The position numbers were made by a program, and so were the translations under genes. From NCBI RefSeq assembly GCF_041296385.1, contig NC_091034.1:1067501-1131500 (forward strand): 64,000 nt of DNA, given 5' to 3'. Shown in pieces: positions 1-11,900 of this stretch; the first letter of the stretch is position 1, and the number at the start of each line of letters is the position of its first letter. The notes beneath the pieces are model-generated. The model was not told the origin of the DNA and made no database searches. It saw nothing but the letters and a program-made list of their open reading frames with translations. The stretch is from Aphelocoma coerulescens. Its lineage: Eukaryota; Chordata; Aves; Passeriformes; Corvidae.

Positions 1-205
1 AATCGCAAGGAAAAACCCTGGAGGACCTTCTCCAGGTCCAGGGCATTTAAATCCCAAGGAGAAAGGCTGCAGTTCCCTCTCCAGGTCCAATCCCAGGCAG
101 GAGCGTTGCCCGGGGTGCTCAGGAAGGAGGAACGAGCTGCGGGGCCGGGGCTGTGGGGTCTCTCCGTGATCCCCTGGCAGCCCCAGTCCCTGTCCGTCCC
201 CCCAG

Positions 206-3200
206 CATCAAGCAGGGCTCGGACTCCAACGAGGCCTTCATGGAGGGGCTGCGGGCGCTGCTGAGGAAAGCCAACTGCAAACTGACCGTGTGCTCGGAGC
301 AGGACACCCGCAGCGACCGCTGGATCCAGGTCAGCCATGCCGGCCTCACGCGGGGCTCTCGGGGTCCCTCACGGGCTCCCGGAGGCAGGGGACGGGTCAC
401 CCCTGTGGCTTGGGGAGCGCCTGGAATGCCAGGAGTGAACCGGGGAGCCGGGACTGAGGCACAGGGAATGGTGGCACGGAGGGGGACAATGCCCAGGGAG
501 CCTGGCCTGGCACCGGGGACACAGCGGGGCACCGGGAAAGGGACCTCGTTGGGAGAGGGACCCCATGGCAAGGGGGACCCCAGTGCAGAAGGGACCCCGT
601 GGGACACGGCTTGGGGGACCCCAGTGCAGAAGGGACCCCGTGGGACCCCATGGCTTGGGGGACCCCACTGCAGAAGGGACCCCATGGCTTGAGGGACCCC
701 AGTGCAGAAGGGACCCCACGGGGCTTTCCAGGAGGGTCCCCACTGCCGGGGGAACCCCAGGAGGACGCCCTGGCTGCGGCGTCACCCCGGGAGAGCCGGG
801 CAGGAGCCTCCCCACTGGTTTAGGCTGGGCTTTGCCAGGCTCGCCCCATGTGCTGCCCCACCCTCCCCACATCCCTCGTGGAGATTCTTATCACCCCCTA
901 AAGCCTTCCTCCTCCTCCTCCTCCTCCTTCTCCTTCCCAAAACAGGATGAGCTGGAGTTCGGCTACGTGGAAGCTCCTCACAAGACCTTCCCCGTGGTCT
1001 TCGACTCTCCCCGGAACAGAGGCCTGAAGGATTTTGCTTTCAAGAAGATCCTGGTGCGCCCTTGCTCTGAAATCCCCTTATTCCCCCCCAAAACCCGCCC
1101 GCGCGGAAGGTCCTTGGCACCGCTTCCCTCTTTTCCAGGGCCCGGATTTCGGCTACGTGACCCGGGAGCCCCCCGGGAAGAGCGTGACCAGCCTGGACTC
1201 CTTCGGGAACCTGGACGTGAGCCCGCCGGTGACGGTGCGGGGCAAGGAGTACCCGCTGGGACGGATCCTCATCGGCAGCCCCCTGCCCTGGTGAGCCGCC
1301 CCTCCCCCTGCAGCGCGGCCCGGCCCCAAAACCCTCCCCGGAGAGGAACCCGGGGCGCAAACCCCATCGGATCCCAGATTTTACCAGCAAACCCCACGGC
1401 TGCGCCTCCAGCCCTACAAACCCCCCCCTTTTCACCCCGTTTCGTCCCGGCTCGGATTTGCTCTTTTGAGGCGAGCAGCGTCAGGGACGGGCTGGGATGA
1501 CTGGGAATGATTGTTGTGCCCGGGGCGGGCGGGAGCAGAGCTCCCTGCGGAGCCCCACAAAGGACGGCATTGTCGGGAAGAGCAGCCAAGAGCGCGCCCC
1601 GAGCCCGGAGCAGCCGCGGGGAAGCGGCGTTCGCCCAGCTCCGCCCGGGCCCTCATCACCCCTCATCACCCCTCATATCACCCCTCATCACCCCTCATAT
1701 CACCCCTCATCATCACCCCTCATCACCCCTCATCACCCCTCATATCACCCCTCATCACCCCTCATATCACCCCTCATCACCCCTCATCATCACCCCTCAT
1801 CACCCCTCATATCACCCCTCATCACCCCTCATCACCCCTTATCACCCCTCATCACCCCTCTTATCACCCCTTATCACCCCTTATCACCCCTCATCACCCT
1901 CATCACCCCTCATCATCACCCTCATCACCCCTCATCACCCCTCATCACCCCTTATCACCCCTCATCACCCCTCATCACCCCTCATATCACCCCTCATCAC
2001 CCCTCATATCACCCCTCATATCACCCCTCATATCACCCCTCATCACCCCTCATCACCCCTCATATCACCCCTCATCACCCCTCATATCACCCCTCATATC
2101 ACCCCTCATATCACCCCTCATCACCCCTTATCACCCCTCATCACCCCTCATCACCCCTCATATCACCCCTCATCACCCTCATCACCCCTCATCACCCCTC
2201 ATCACCCCACATCACCCCTCATATCACCCCTCATCACCCCTCATCACCCCTCATATCACCCCTTATCACCCCTCATCACCCCTCATATCACCCCTCATCA
2301 CCCCTCATCATCACCCCTCATCACCCCTCATATCACCCCTCATCACCCCTCATATCACCCCTCATCACCCCTCTTATCACCCCTCATCACCCCTCATCAC
2401 CCCTCATCATCACCCCTCATCACCCCTCATATCACCCCTCATCACCCCTCATATCACCCCTCATCACCCCTCATCACCCCTTATCACCCCTTATCACCCC
2501 TCATCACCCCTCATATCACCCCTCATCACCCCTCATCACCCCTTATCACCCCTCATCACCCCTTATCACCCCTTATCACCCCTCATCACCCCTCATATCA
2601 CCCCTTATCACCCCTCATCACCCCTCATATCACCCCTTATCACCCCTTATCACCCCTTATCACCCCTCATCACCCCTTATCACCCCTTATCACCCCTCAT
2701 CACCCCTCACCACCCTCATCACCCCTCATCACCCCTCTTATCACCCCTCATCACCCCTCATCATCACCCCTCATCACCCCTCTTATCACCCCTTATCACC
2801 CCTTATCACCCCTCATCACCCCTCATATCACCCCTCATCACCCCTCATCACCCCTTATCACCCCTCATCACCCCTCATATCACCCCTCATCACCCCTTAT
2901 CACCCCTTATCACCCCTCATCACCCCTCATCACCCCTCATATCACCCCTCATATCACCCCTTATCACCCCTTATCACCCCTTATCACCCCTCATCACCCC
3001 TCATCACCCCTTATCACCCCTCATATCACCCCTTATCACCCCTTATCACCCCTCACCACCCTCATCACCCCTTATCACTCCTTATCACCCCTCATCACCC
3101 CTTATCACCCCTCATCACCCTCATCACCCCTCATCACCCCTTATCACCCCTCACCACCCTCATCACCCTCATCACCCCTCATCACCCCTTATCACCCCTC

Positions 3201-6200
3201 ATATCACCCCTTATCACCCCTTATCACCCCTTATCACCCCTCATCACCCCTCATCACCCCTTATCACCCCTCATATCACCCCTTATCACCCCTTATCACC
3301 CCTCACCACCCCTTATCACCCCTTATCACCCCTCATCACCCCTCATCATCACCCCTCACCACCCTCATCACCCCTCATTACCCCGGATTTAATTAGCGCT
3401 TCCCCATTTCCCCGCCGCCGCCCGCCGAAGGAGAGCTCCCCCCGCACCCGAGGCTGGAGGGATTTGGGAATGCCGGGGGTGGGGAGAACCTAAACCCCAA
3501 AGTGTCCGGGCAGAGCGGGGCGAGGAATGCGCCAGTCCCGAGGGATGGACGCGGCCTGGAGGTGCATTCCTGGAAAATATCGGGATACATCCATGTATTC
3601 CTGGAAAATATCGGGATAAATCGATGTATTCCTGGAAAATACTGGGATACATCCATGTATTCCTGGAAAATACTGGGATACATCGATGTATTCCTGGAAA
3701 ATATCGGGATACATCCATGTATTCCTGGAAAATATCGGGATAAATCGATGTATTCCTGGAAAATATTGGGATACATCCATGCATTCAGGGAAAATATTGA
3801 GATAAATTGATGCGTTCAGGTAAAATATTGGGATAAATGGATGTATTCCTGGAAAATATTGGGATAAATCGATGCATTCAGGGAAAATATAGGGATATAT
3901 CGATGTATTTATGGAAAATATAGGGATATATCAATGCATTTATGGAAAATATTGGGATAAATCAATGCATTCAGGGAAAATATAGGGATTTATCGATGTA
4001 TTTATGGAAAATATAGGGATATATGGATTTATTTATCTGAAATACAGGAGATATATTGATATATTTCAATAATATAGGGATCTCGCAATATATATTTATA
4101 TATACTAAATATATTTCGTATATATATCACATATATCATATATTTATATAACACGTATGTACTATATGTGATATAGATTAATATAACACATATTTCATAT
4201 ATTTTTATAGAACATGTTTATATTTTATATATATAATATATATTTATATAACTTGTATATATATTATATATATTTATATGACGTCTATATATTTAATATA
4301 TATTTATAGAACATGTTTATATTTTATATATATAATATATATTTATATAACTTCTGTATATATATTATATATATTTATATGATATCTATATATTTAATAT
4401 TTATTTATAGAACATGTTTATATTTCATATATATAATATATATTTATATAATTGTATATATATTATATATATATTTATATGACATCTATATATTTAATAT
4501 ATATTTATAGAACATGTTTATATTATATATATATAATATATATTTATATAACTTGTATATATATTATATATATATTTATATGACGTCTATATATTTAATA
4601 TATATTTATAGAACATTATATCTGATATATATATAATATATATTTATAGAACTTGTCTCTATAAACGCACTTTATATATAATATAGGGACATATCCGTAC
4701 ATAACAGACAGGATAATACACAACTGAGGCATCAGGCAGATAAATCCCTATTAGCGTGAACCACCTATAATTTCGATTATTCTGTGCACTTCAACCCGTG
4801 AATGTCCCTGACACAGCCGGGGCCTTTCCCAGCCTCCTCCCAGAAAAACGGGATAACAACGGGGGCTCCTCGTGACGGCCGGGAATGGGAGCGCTGGGAA
4901 TGGGAGCGCTGGGAATGGGAGCGCTGGGGAGAGCTGGGAATGGGAGCGCTGGGAATGGGAGCGCTGGGAATGGGAGCGCTGGGGAGAGCTGGGAATGGGA
5001 GCGCTGGGAATGGGAGCGCCGGGAATGAGAGTGCTGGGAATGGGAGCGCTGGGGAGAGCTGGGGAGGGGAGAGCTGGGAATGGGAGCGCTGGCAATGGGA
5101 GCGCTGGCAATGGGAGCGCTGGGGAGAGCTGGGGAGGGGAGAGCTGGGGAGGGGAGAGCTGGGAATGGGAGCGCTGGGAATGGGAGCGCTGGGCAGTTCT
5201 GGGAATGGGAGCGCTGGGGAGGGGAGAGCTGGGCAGGGGAGCTCTGGGAAGGGCAGTTCTGGGAATGGGAGCTCTGGGGAGGGGAGCTCTGGAGAGGGGG
5301 AGTTCTGGGCAGTTCTGGGCAGGGGAGCTTTGGGAAGGGGAGCGCTGGGAAGGGGAGCTCTGGGGAGGGCAGTTCCGGGAAGGGGAGCTCTGGGCAGTTC
5401 TGGGAATGGGAGCGCTGGAGAGGGGAGCTCTGGGCAGTTCCGGGAAAGGGAGCGCTGGGAATGGGAGCTCTGGAGAGGGCAGTTCTGGGAATGGGAACTC
5501 TGGGGAGGGCAGTTCTGGTCAGGGGAGCTTTGGGAAGGGGAGCTCTGGAGAGGGGAGCTCTGGAGAGGGCAGCTCTGGAGAGGGGGAATTCTGGGCAGTT
5601 CTGGGCAGGGCAGTTCTGGGCAGTTCTGGGCAGTTCTGGGCAGTTCTGGGCAGTTCTGGGCAGTTCTGGGCAGGGCAGCCCTGTCCAGCTCGCGCTGTCC
5701 AGCTCGCGCTGCCCGCTGTGCCCGCAGGGCGTCCGGCCGCAGGATGTCCAAGGCCGTGCGGGATTTCCTGTACGCGCAGCAGGTGCAGGCGCCGCTGGAG
5801 GTGTACTCGGAGTGGCTGAGCGTGGGCCACGTGGATGAGTTCCTCACCTTCGTCCCTGCCTTCGACAGGAAGGTGCCGACCCCTGCAGCCCCCCAAAGCC
5901 CCCCCAGGCCCCCTTTCCCAGCCCTTTGTCCTCCGCGGGGATCCGGGGCCGGGGTGGCCGCGGTGCCTCCCAGCCGGGCACTGGGGCTCTCATCCCAGGG
6001 CTGACCGCCGGCTCTGTCCCGCAGGGATTCCGGCTGCTCCTGGCCAGCCCCAACGCCTGCTACCAACTCTTCAGGGAGAAGCAGCGCCAGGGCCACGGGG
6101 AAGCCACGCAGTTCATCGGTGAGGGCTGGCTGAGGGACAGCCCTGCGGGACGGCGTTCCCGGGTCCCTTCCCAGTGCCCATTCCCAGTGTCCCTTCCCAG

Positions 6201-7363
6201 TGTCCATTCCCACTGTCCCTTCCCAGTGTCCCTTCCCACTGTCCATTCCCGCTGTCCATTCCCACTGTCCCTTCCCAGTGTCCCTTCCCAGTGTCCCTTC
6301 CCACTGTCCCTTCCCTCTGTCCCTTCCCACTGTCCATTCCCAGTGCCCATTCCCACTGTCCCTTCCCAGTGTCCATTCCCAGTGCCCATTCCCACTGTCC
6401 CTTCCCAGTGTCCCTTCCCAGTGTCCCTTCCCAGTTCCCATTCCCACTGTCCATTCCCACTGTCCCTTCCCAGTGTCCATTCCCAGTGCCCATTCCCACT
6501 GTCCCTTCCCGCTGTCCCTCATGCCCCCACGCCCACAGGGTTGAAGGGCACTGAGAAGAAGAGCATTGACGAGATCCTGGCGGACGAGTCCCTGCGGAGC
6601 GACAACCGGCACGTGCAGGTGGGTCTGGGATCCCTGGACTCCGGGGGATTCCCTCTCCTCGGTTCCAGGGGGGATTCCTGGGCACAGGGAGGGGATTGGG
6701 GGGTCCTGGGAATGGCCGGAGTGCCCGGAGTGGGCGAGGAGAGGGATCCACGGCCCGAGTGACGCAGAGGCGGCAGCCGAAGGGAGAGAGGGGATGCAGG
6801 GGGCGGCTGTTCTCAGGAATGGGGTGGGACTGGCAGCGGACGAGGATCCAGCCGGGATCCAGCCGGGATCCAGCGGGTGGGATCGGGAGGGCTGCGATGG
6901 CAGCTCCAGGCCCTTTCCCCAGCGCTGCATCGACTGGAACCGCGACCTGCTGAAGCAGGAGCTGGGGCTGAGCGAGCAGGACATCATCGACATCCCGCAG
7001 CTCTTCGTGCTGACGGGCTCCCGCGCCGACGCGCTGTTCCCGGACATGGTGAGAGGCCGAGCCCCGCAGCCCCGGGCGCTTTTCCGGCGCGCCGGGAGCG
7101 CGGTCCCTGAGGGAATGCCGCTGCCGCAGGTGAACATGCTGGTGCTGGGCCGCCACCTGGGCATCCCCAAGCCCTTCGGGCCGGCGGTGGGCGGGCGGTG
7201 CTGCCTGGAGCAGCGCGTGCGGGAGCTGCTGGAGCCGCTGGGCCTCTCCTGCACCTTCATCGACGACTTCTTCTCCTACCACGTGCTGGCGGGGGACGTT
7301 CACTGCGGCACCAACGTGCGCCGCAAGCCCTTCGCCTTCAAGTGGTGGCACGTGGTGCCCTGA
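206..7363 (+). CDS. PADI: Peptidylarginine deiminase (PADI) family gene, 3' part only (last eight exons)
   Basis: PADI enzymes are calcium-dependent and convert protein arginine to citrulline. Coding exons read from the splice sites: 206-329, 946-1053, 1139-1290, 5728-5872, 6025-6118, 6539-6618, 6923-7048 and 7130-7363 (stop 7361-7363). All have AG/GT borders and join in phase to 353 residues, about the C-terminal half of a usual 660-residue PADI; the N-terminal half lies left of the window. Family catalytic residues are present: the Asp opening exon 946-1053 ([10 protein letters not shown]), His and Asp in VGHVDEF, and Cys in [10 protein letters not shown]. The protein ends FKWWHVVP. Paralogue identity is uncertain: [19 protein letters not shown] and GLSEQDIID resemble PADI2 as I remember it, while position and strand before RCC2 would also suit PADI1. 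The introns are mostly tandem repeat. The last exon, last intron and start of the 3' UTR are identical to the next gene. Confidence 0.93.
545..770 (+). repeat. Intronic GC-rich tandem repeat, unit about 33 bp
   Basis: Imperfect copies of a unit containing GGACCCCAGTGCAGAAGGGA fill the intron between exons 206-329 and 946-1053. The rest of that intron is GC-rich sequence with no recognisable feature. Confidence 0.8.
946..1053 (+). CDS. PADI: First PADI gene, exon with the catalytic Asp
   Basis: This 108-nt, phase-0 exon reads [20 protein letters not shown] and onward to KKIL. It has exactly the length of the equivalent exon in the downstream PADI gene (14360-14467). The first codon, GAT, corresponds to Asp350 of human PADI4, part of the active site. 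The acceptor follows a long CCT-rich pyrimidine tract and the donor is GTGCGC. Confidence 0.93.
1650..3384 (+). repeat. Intronic CATCACCCCT minisatellite with no G on the + strand
   Basis: About 1.7 kb of 10-bp CATCACCCCT units is mixed with CATATCACCCCT and TTATCACCCC variants. I saw no guanine on the + strand across the whole block. All + frames are open because the units contain no stop, so the three 600-residue frames here are artefacts. Confidence 0.95.
3566..4060 (+). repeat. Intronic 31-bp minisatellite
   Basis: Units of about 31 bp contain CCTGGAAAATATCGGGATA followed by a variable CATCCATGTATT part. Copies are clean to about 3790, then decay and grade into the AT-rich block that follows. 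Confidence 0.85.
4060..4700 (+). repeat. AT-rich TATATTTATA block with a 100-bp higher-order period
   Basis: This is almost pure A/T inside a GC-rich gene. The phrase GAACATGTTTATAT recurs near 4211, 4312, 4411 and 4510, so a unit of about 100 bp is repeated roughly four to five times. Confidence 0.8.
4880..5680 (+). repeat. Intronic GGGAATGGGAGCGCTG array
   Basis: Sixteen-base GGGAATGGGAGCGCTG units are interleaved with GGGGAGAGCT, then decay to GGCAGTTCTG units near 5600-5680. The array ends about 45 bp before the acceptor of exon 5728-5872. Long frames on both strands here are repeat artefacts. Confidence 0.88.
5728..5872 (+). CDS. PADI: First PADI gene, exon with the catalytic His-x-Asp
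   Basis: This 145-nt exon begins by completing a TG|G codon and reads [20 protein letters not shown], continuing to [13 protein letters not shown]. The HVD triplet supplies the family's catalytic His and Asp. It follows a 4.4-kb intron made almost entirely of four unrelated repeat blocks. Confidence 0.93.
6160..6525 (+). repeat. Intronic CCCTTCCCAGTGTC-type pyrimidine-rich array
   Basis: Twelve-base units alternate CCATTCCCAGTG, CCCTTCCCACTG and similar. They occupy nearly the whole intron between exons 6025-6118 and 6539-6618. Confidence 0.85.
7130..7363 (+). CDS. PADI: First PADI gene, terminal coding exon with catalytic Cys
   Basis: This exon encodes [17 protein letters not shown] through [13 protein letters not shown] to WWHVVP and stop. 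It contains the nucleophilic Cys. The whole exon, the preceding 81-bp intron and the first bases of the 3' UTR are identical to 17895-18231 in the second PADI gene, although the genes differ clearly upstream. Confidence 0.95.
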   Translation: MNMLVLGRHLGIPKPFGPAVGGRCCLEQRVRELLEPLGLSCTFIDDFFSYHVLAGDVHCGTNVRRKPFAFKWWHVVP

Positions 7364-7385
7364 GGTGGCCCCGGGCGGGTGCTGC

Positions 7386-7448
7386 ATTTCCTGCACCACG
7401 GGGAAGGTGCATTTCCTGCACCACGGGGAAGGTGCATTTCCTGCGCCG
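7386..7448 (+). repeat. 3' UTR 26-bp tandem repeat
   Basis: Two and a half copies of a unit containing CATTTCCTGCACCACGGGGA lie just after the tract shared with the second PADI gene. They mark the point where the two 3' UTRs diverge. Confidence 0.85.
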
Positions 7449-7476
7449 GAAAAGCACCCGGAGCGCGGGTTTGGCC

Positions 7477-7482
7477 AATAAA
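7477..7482 (+). other. Poly(A) signal AATAAA of the first PADI gene
   Basis: A canonical AATAAA lies 114 bp after the stop codon, giving a short 3' UTR, as in the second gene. Confidence 0.8.
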
Positions 7483-8780
7483 GCTTCACAGGCACCGAGG
7501 GGGCCGCGCTTCCCCGGCTCCCGTCCTTCCTCCCTCCCTCCTCTCCCGGTGCCGAAATGTCCTTTGGAGCCTGGTTTGGAGCACGGCGGGTGGTTTGGGA
7601 TTGGTGGGTGGCACTGCGGGGTGAGGAGGCTGCTCCGGGGCGCGCAGGCCCCATCCCACTGCTGCGGGGTCACGGAGTCCCTGACCGTGGGTTTGCAGCT
7701 GATAACACCCCCCAAAATTCCCTGTTTTCGGCCAAAAAACGCTTCCTGCTGGGGCACCCGGCTCTGCCCCCGTCCCGGGCTGCAGGAACCCGCCCTGCCC
7801 TCCTCGGAACCTTCCCGCACCTTCTCCAGGAGGGAACTTCCGTCTCCCTCCGCCCTTTTGTCTCCGCGTTCTTCCCCGTGCCCGCCTGGCAGCGCCCCAG
7901 GAGCCGACACCCGCCCGGTGCCCCGGGCACGGCTCGGCCCGCGCAGCCCCGCTGCTGTTCCGGGGCTGGGCGCGCTTCTTCTGGGCACGCCGCTTTCCCA
8001 GCGGGATTTCTGCGGCGTAGCTGCGCCTCCGCTTCCCACTCCCGAGACCCGGGGAGGGGATGCTCCCGCCCATCCCGCTCCCGCACATCCCGCTCCCGCC
8101 CATCCCGCTCCCGCACATCCCGCTCCCGCACATCCCGCTCTCCCGCCCTCTTTTTGCCCCGAACGCGGATTTCTAACCCCGTTTCCCCGGGGCCGCGTCC
8201 CTGCCGATATTCCCGGCCCCGAGGAGCGACATTGAATCCGGGCCGCGCGTGACGCCGCGGGGAGGGGGTTCGGGAACAGCTGCAGGGACAAAGGGCTCCC
8301 TCTGCCCCGCGCGGGCGGCGATTTAATTAAAACCAGGGCGATTAAAGCCGCCGGGGGTCCGCTGTCGCCGGCGCAGGTGACATCCCCGGCAGCGCCCCGA
8401 GCAGCCGGGCGAGCGCCCACTCCGCACCTGCAGCCCTCCCCGAGGGCGGGGAGAATTCCAGCGCATTGTCCCGGCTGAACGAATAAAAAAAAAAACCCTT
8501 CAGGAGCAGAAACCGAACCCGGCCGAGCCCGGCGCTGGCGCGGGCCCAGCCCGGCTCGGGTGTCGCGGTGGATATTTCCCGGCGTGGGTCGGAGGTCACC
8601 GCTCGCACCGCGTCCCTTTGTGCCCGAGCCCCCCCCCGAGCCCCCCCGGAGCATCCCGTGGGTGTCCCGGGCCGCTTCCCATCCCCGCTCCCATCCCCGC
8701 TCCGGCCGGACCCGCGCACACCCAGCCCCGGAGGTGGGATTAGGCCGGGCTTTGGCCGATCCCCTCCCAGCAGCCCGGCT
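7483..8780. other. Intergenic DNA between the two PADI genes
   Basis: GC-rich sequence without a recognisable gene. It contains a 15-bp array at 8052-8145 and an A-run near 8486-8496. Open frames on both strands have no family resemblance and no supporting splice context. Confidence 0.6.
8052..8145 (+). repeat. Short 15-bp tandem array
   Basis: About six copies of CATCCCGCTCCCGCA, with alternating A/C at one position. Confidence 0.85.
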
Positions 8781-8781
8781 T

Positions 8782-8787
8782 TATAAA
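8782..8787 (+). promoter_or_regulatory. TATA box of the second PADI gene
   Basis: TTTATAAATC stands out in GC-rich DNA 51-56 bp before the ATG at 8838. Initiation about 30 bp downstream would leave a 5' UTR of roughly 25 bp. This is inferred from spacing; no transcript was available. Confidence 0.65.
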
Positions 8788-8837
8788 TCCCCCGCTGGCA
8801 GCGGGCGCGGCACCCGAGGGTGCCCGGGGCGGCCGCG

Positions 8838-8929
8838 ATGGCCCAGCAGCGCCGTGTCCAGCTGTCCACGCAGCGCCCCACCAGCACCGTGTGCGTGCTG
8901 GGCACCGAGCTGTCCCTGGACGTGTGCGG
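8838..8929 (+). CDS. PADI: Second PADI gene, first coding exon
   Basis: The ATG in CCGCGATGG has a good initiation context and is the first in-frame ATG after the TATA box. The exon encodes 30 codons plus two bases, ending LSLDVCG, and uses donor GTGAGC. Confidence 0.9.
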
Positions 8930-11900
8930 GTGAGCGCGGGGCACCAAAGCCGCTTTTCCCCCTTGATCCCATCAGTGCAAGGCCGGGAATAGCGCGCGGC
9001 GGGGAGGGGGCGGCTCCCGGCGGTCCCGGGAGGAAGGGGAGGCTCCGGCGGGACCGCGACATTCCAGGCGGGGTTCTGCCGCGCCTGGGCTGCCAAAAGC
9101 CCTTTTTGGGGTTTTAAGGCTGCGCTGCGCATCCCGGCCCATGAAATAATAAATATTTCCGGCTTTCGGGGCAGCGCGGGGAGCGAAACCCGCGCGGCCG
9201 CTCCCGGCGCTGGATGCGGAGCCGCTTCCCTGGCTCCAGCCCAGATCCGGCAGCGCCCGGGCAGCGGCTTCGGCTTTTTGCTCCCCAAACCCCGCTCCGG
9301 CCGCAGCAGCTCGGCGTTCACTTCCCTCCCATCCCGTCCCCACCGCCGCCCCGGGCTGGGATTTTCCCCTCTGCCCCGGGCTGGGATTTTCCCCTCTGCC
9401 CCGGGGCTGCAGCCGCGTTTTCCTCCTCCCGGGTCCGGATTCGCTCCGGGCCCATCGCCCGCGGCCTCCCGAACCGGGGCGGGGCGAGCTCCGACCTGCG
9501 CAGCGCCGGGGTTTGGCCCGGGCCGGCCCCGCTCGGCGCTGCCGCCGGCGGAAACGGCGATTTTGGGGAGATCCGAGCCAAAAATGCTCCCCGGGCAGCT
9601 CCGGGATGCGTCGGGCCGGGTCCGTCCCCGCTGCCTTCGGGAGGCTGGCGGATTTCAGTCCAAGATTTGGGGCGTTCCGGAGGGATTGCTGCGGTTATTT
9701 CTGAGCGGGTCATTCCCGTTTATTCCCACGGCGGGACGGGGTGCGCTTTGCACCTGGAAAAAACCACTGGATTTGGGGTTTTTTTTTGAGGGATTCCTGC
9801 CGTGGGTATCGCGGGTTCGGCGCCGTCGCCTTTTCCAGGGCTCGTAGGCTCGGGCGGGATTTGCCTTTAATCGCCTTTGGCGGGATTTGTCGGAATTGCC
9901 TTTTCCAGGAGCGGCTCTCCTCACGTTTTGTGGGATTCGCCGCGTGTCCAGGGAATTGATGCAATTCCAGGCCGCGGGATTTGCCGCGGTTTGGGTGACT
10001 TTGTGGCAGGATTTGTTCCACACGGGAGGATTTATCCCGATTTCCCTGGCAGCACCTCCCGCAGCTGCATTTTCCAGGTCCAGTTGCGTTTCCCAGCACC
10101 TGCTGCTGTTCCGCGTTTCAGGATTGGTTCCACGCTGGAGGATTTGCCAGGGTTTCACATCTCAGGGCTCCCCGCGGTTGCATTTTTGGGGATTATTTCC
10201 ATTTCCCAGGAGCTCTTGCCACTCTGAATTTGGGGATTTGATAATACTGAAGATTTTATGACAATTCCACAGCTCAGGGCTTGCAGCAGCTGCATTTTCC
10301 AGGATTATTCGCATTTTCCAGGACTTGCTGATATTCGAAATGTCAGGATTTGTTTCAATATGAAAATAGGGAGTTACCGTAATTGAATGTGGCTGCACTC
10401 GTTGCAGCTGCATTTCCCAGGATTTGTTGCATTTTGCAGCGCTTTTGGTCATTTGAAATGTCAGGAGCTGTTGCACCTTGGAGGATTTCTCCCAGTTTCA
10501 GATCGCAGCCCTTGCTGCAGTTGCATTTTCCAGGAATATTTGCCTTGCCAGGACTCCTCGATGTTCTGAACCCCAGCACCGGTTCCCCGTTGAAGGTTTT
10601 ACCCCAATTCCGCATCCCAGCCCTCGCTGAGGTTCCATTTTCTGGGAATACTTGAGTTTCCCACCGCTCCTCCCAGCGACTCCTTGCAGAATTCCCATTC
10701 CCACCCTCACCGTTCCCGGGATCCTGACCGCTTTTCCCCCTTCCAGCTCCGCTCCCAAGGGTGCCGTGTCCTTCCACGCCCAGGGCACGCCGGGGGTGCG
10801 GCTCTGGGTGGTTCACGACGCCCAGAGCGTCAAGTTGCCCTCGAGCGTCTGTCGCTGGCCCCTGGCGCCCGGCCCCGAGCTGCTGCTGGCCATGGACAGC
10901 CTCAGCAAGGACGTGGGCGACGAGAAGGTGCGTGCTGGGGTCCCGCTGGATCCGGGATTCCCACTGGATCCGGGATTCCCACGGGGTGCTGGGGTCCCGC
11001 TGGATCCGGGATTCCCAGGGGGTGCTGGGGTCCCGCTGGATCTGGGATTCCCGGGGGGTGCTGGGGTCCCGCTGGATCCGGGATTCCCACTGGATCCGGG
11101 ATTCCCACGGGGTGCTGGGGTCCCGCTGGATCCGGGATTCCCAGGGGGTGCTGGGGTCCCGCTGGATCTGGGATTCCCGGGGGGTGCTGGGGTCCCGCTG
11201 GATCCGGGATTCCCACTGGATCCGGGATTCCCACGGGGTGCTGGGGTCCTGCTGGATCCGGGATTCCCGGGGGGTGCTGGGGTCCCGCGGGGTCCGGGAT
11301 TCCCATCAGATCCCGGGATTCCCACTCGCTGCTGGGATTCCCGCTGGATCCCGGGATTCCCACGGGGTGCTGGGGTCCCGCCGGATCTGGGATTCCTGCT
11401 GGATCCGGGATTCCCGCTGGATCCGGGATTCCCGCTGGGTGCTGGGGTCCCGCCGGATCTGGGATTCCAGCTGGATCCCGGGATTCCCACTGGATCCGGG
11501 ATTCCCACGGGGTGCTGGGGTCCCGCCAGATCCGGGATTCCTGCTAGATCCCGGGATTCCCACTGGCTGTTGGGATTCCCGCCGGATCCCGGGATTCCCG
11601 CTGGCTGTTGGGATTCCCGCTGGATCCCGGCATTCCAGCCGGCCCCGCACGGTGCCGAGCTGCCGCTCCTCGTTGCAGGTCAGGATCTCTTATTTCAGGG
11701 AGGTGGGCGCGGTGCCCGCGGGCCGGGCCTTGCTGTACCTCACCTGCGTGGGTGAGTCGGGGGGACGGCCCCACGCCCCGCGCCCCCGGCGCGTTCCCCC
11801 CGCCCACCCCGTCCCTTCCCGCAGAGGTGTCGCTGGACGCCGACGTCAACCGCAGCGGGGCCGTGAGCAGGACGCTGCTGGACAAGGTATCCCGAGGGGC

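Noticed and set aside
4313..4510. Tyr/Ile-rich 65-codon open frame
   Set aside because: Translation of TATA repeat inside a PADI intron.
4060..4700. Mobile element or LINE tail
   Set aside because: No target-site duplication, poly(A) tail or coding remnant; a simple AT repeat explains it.
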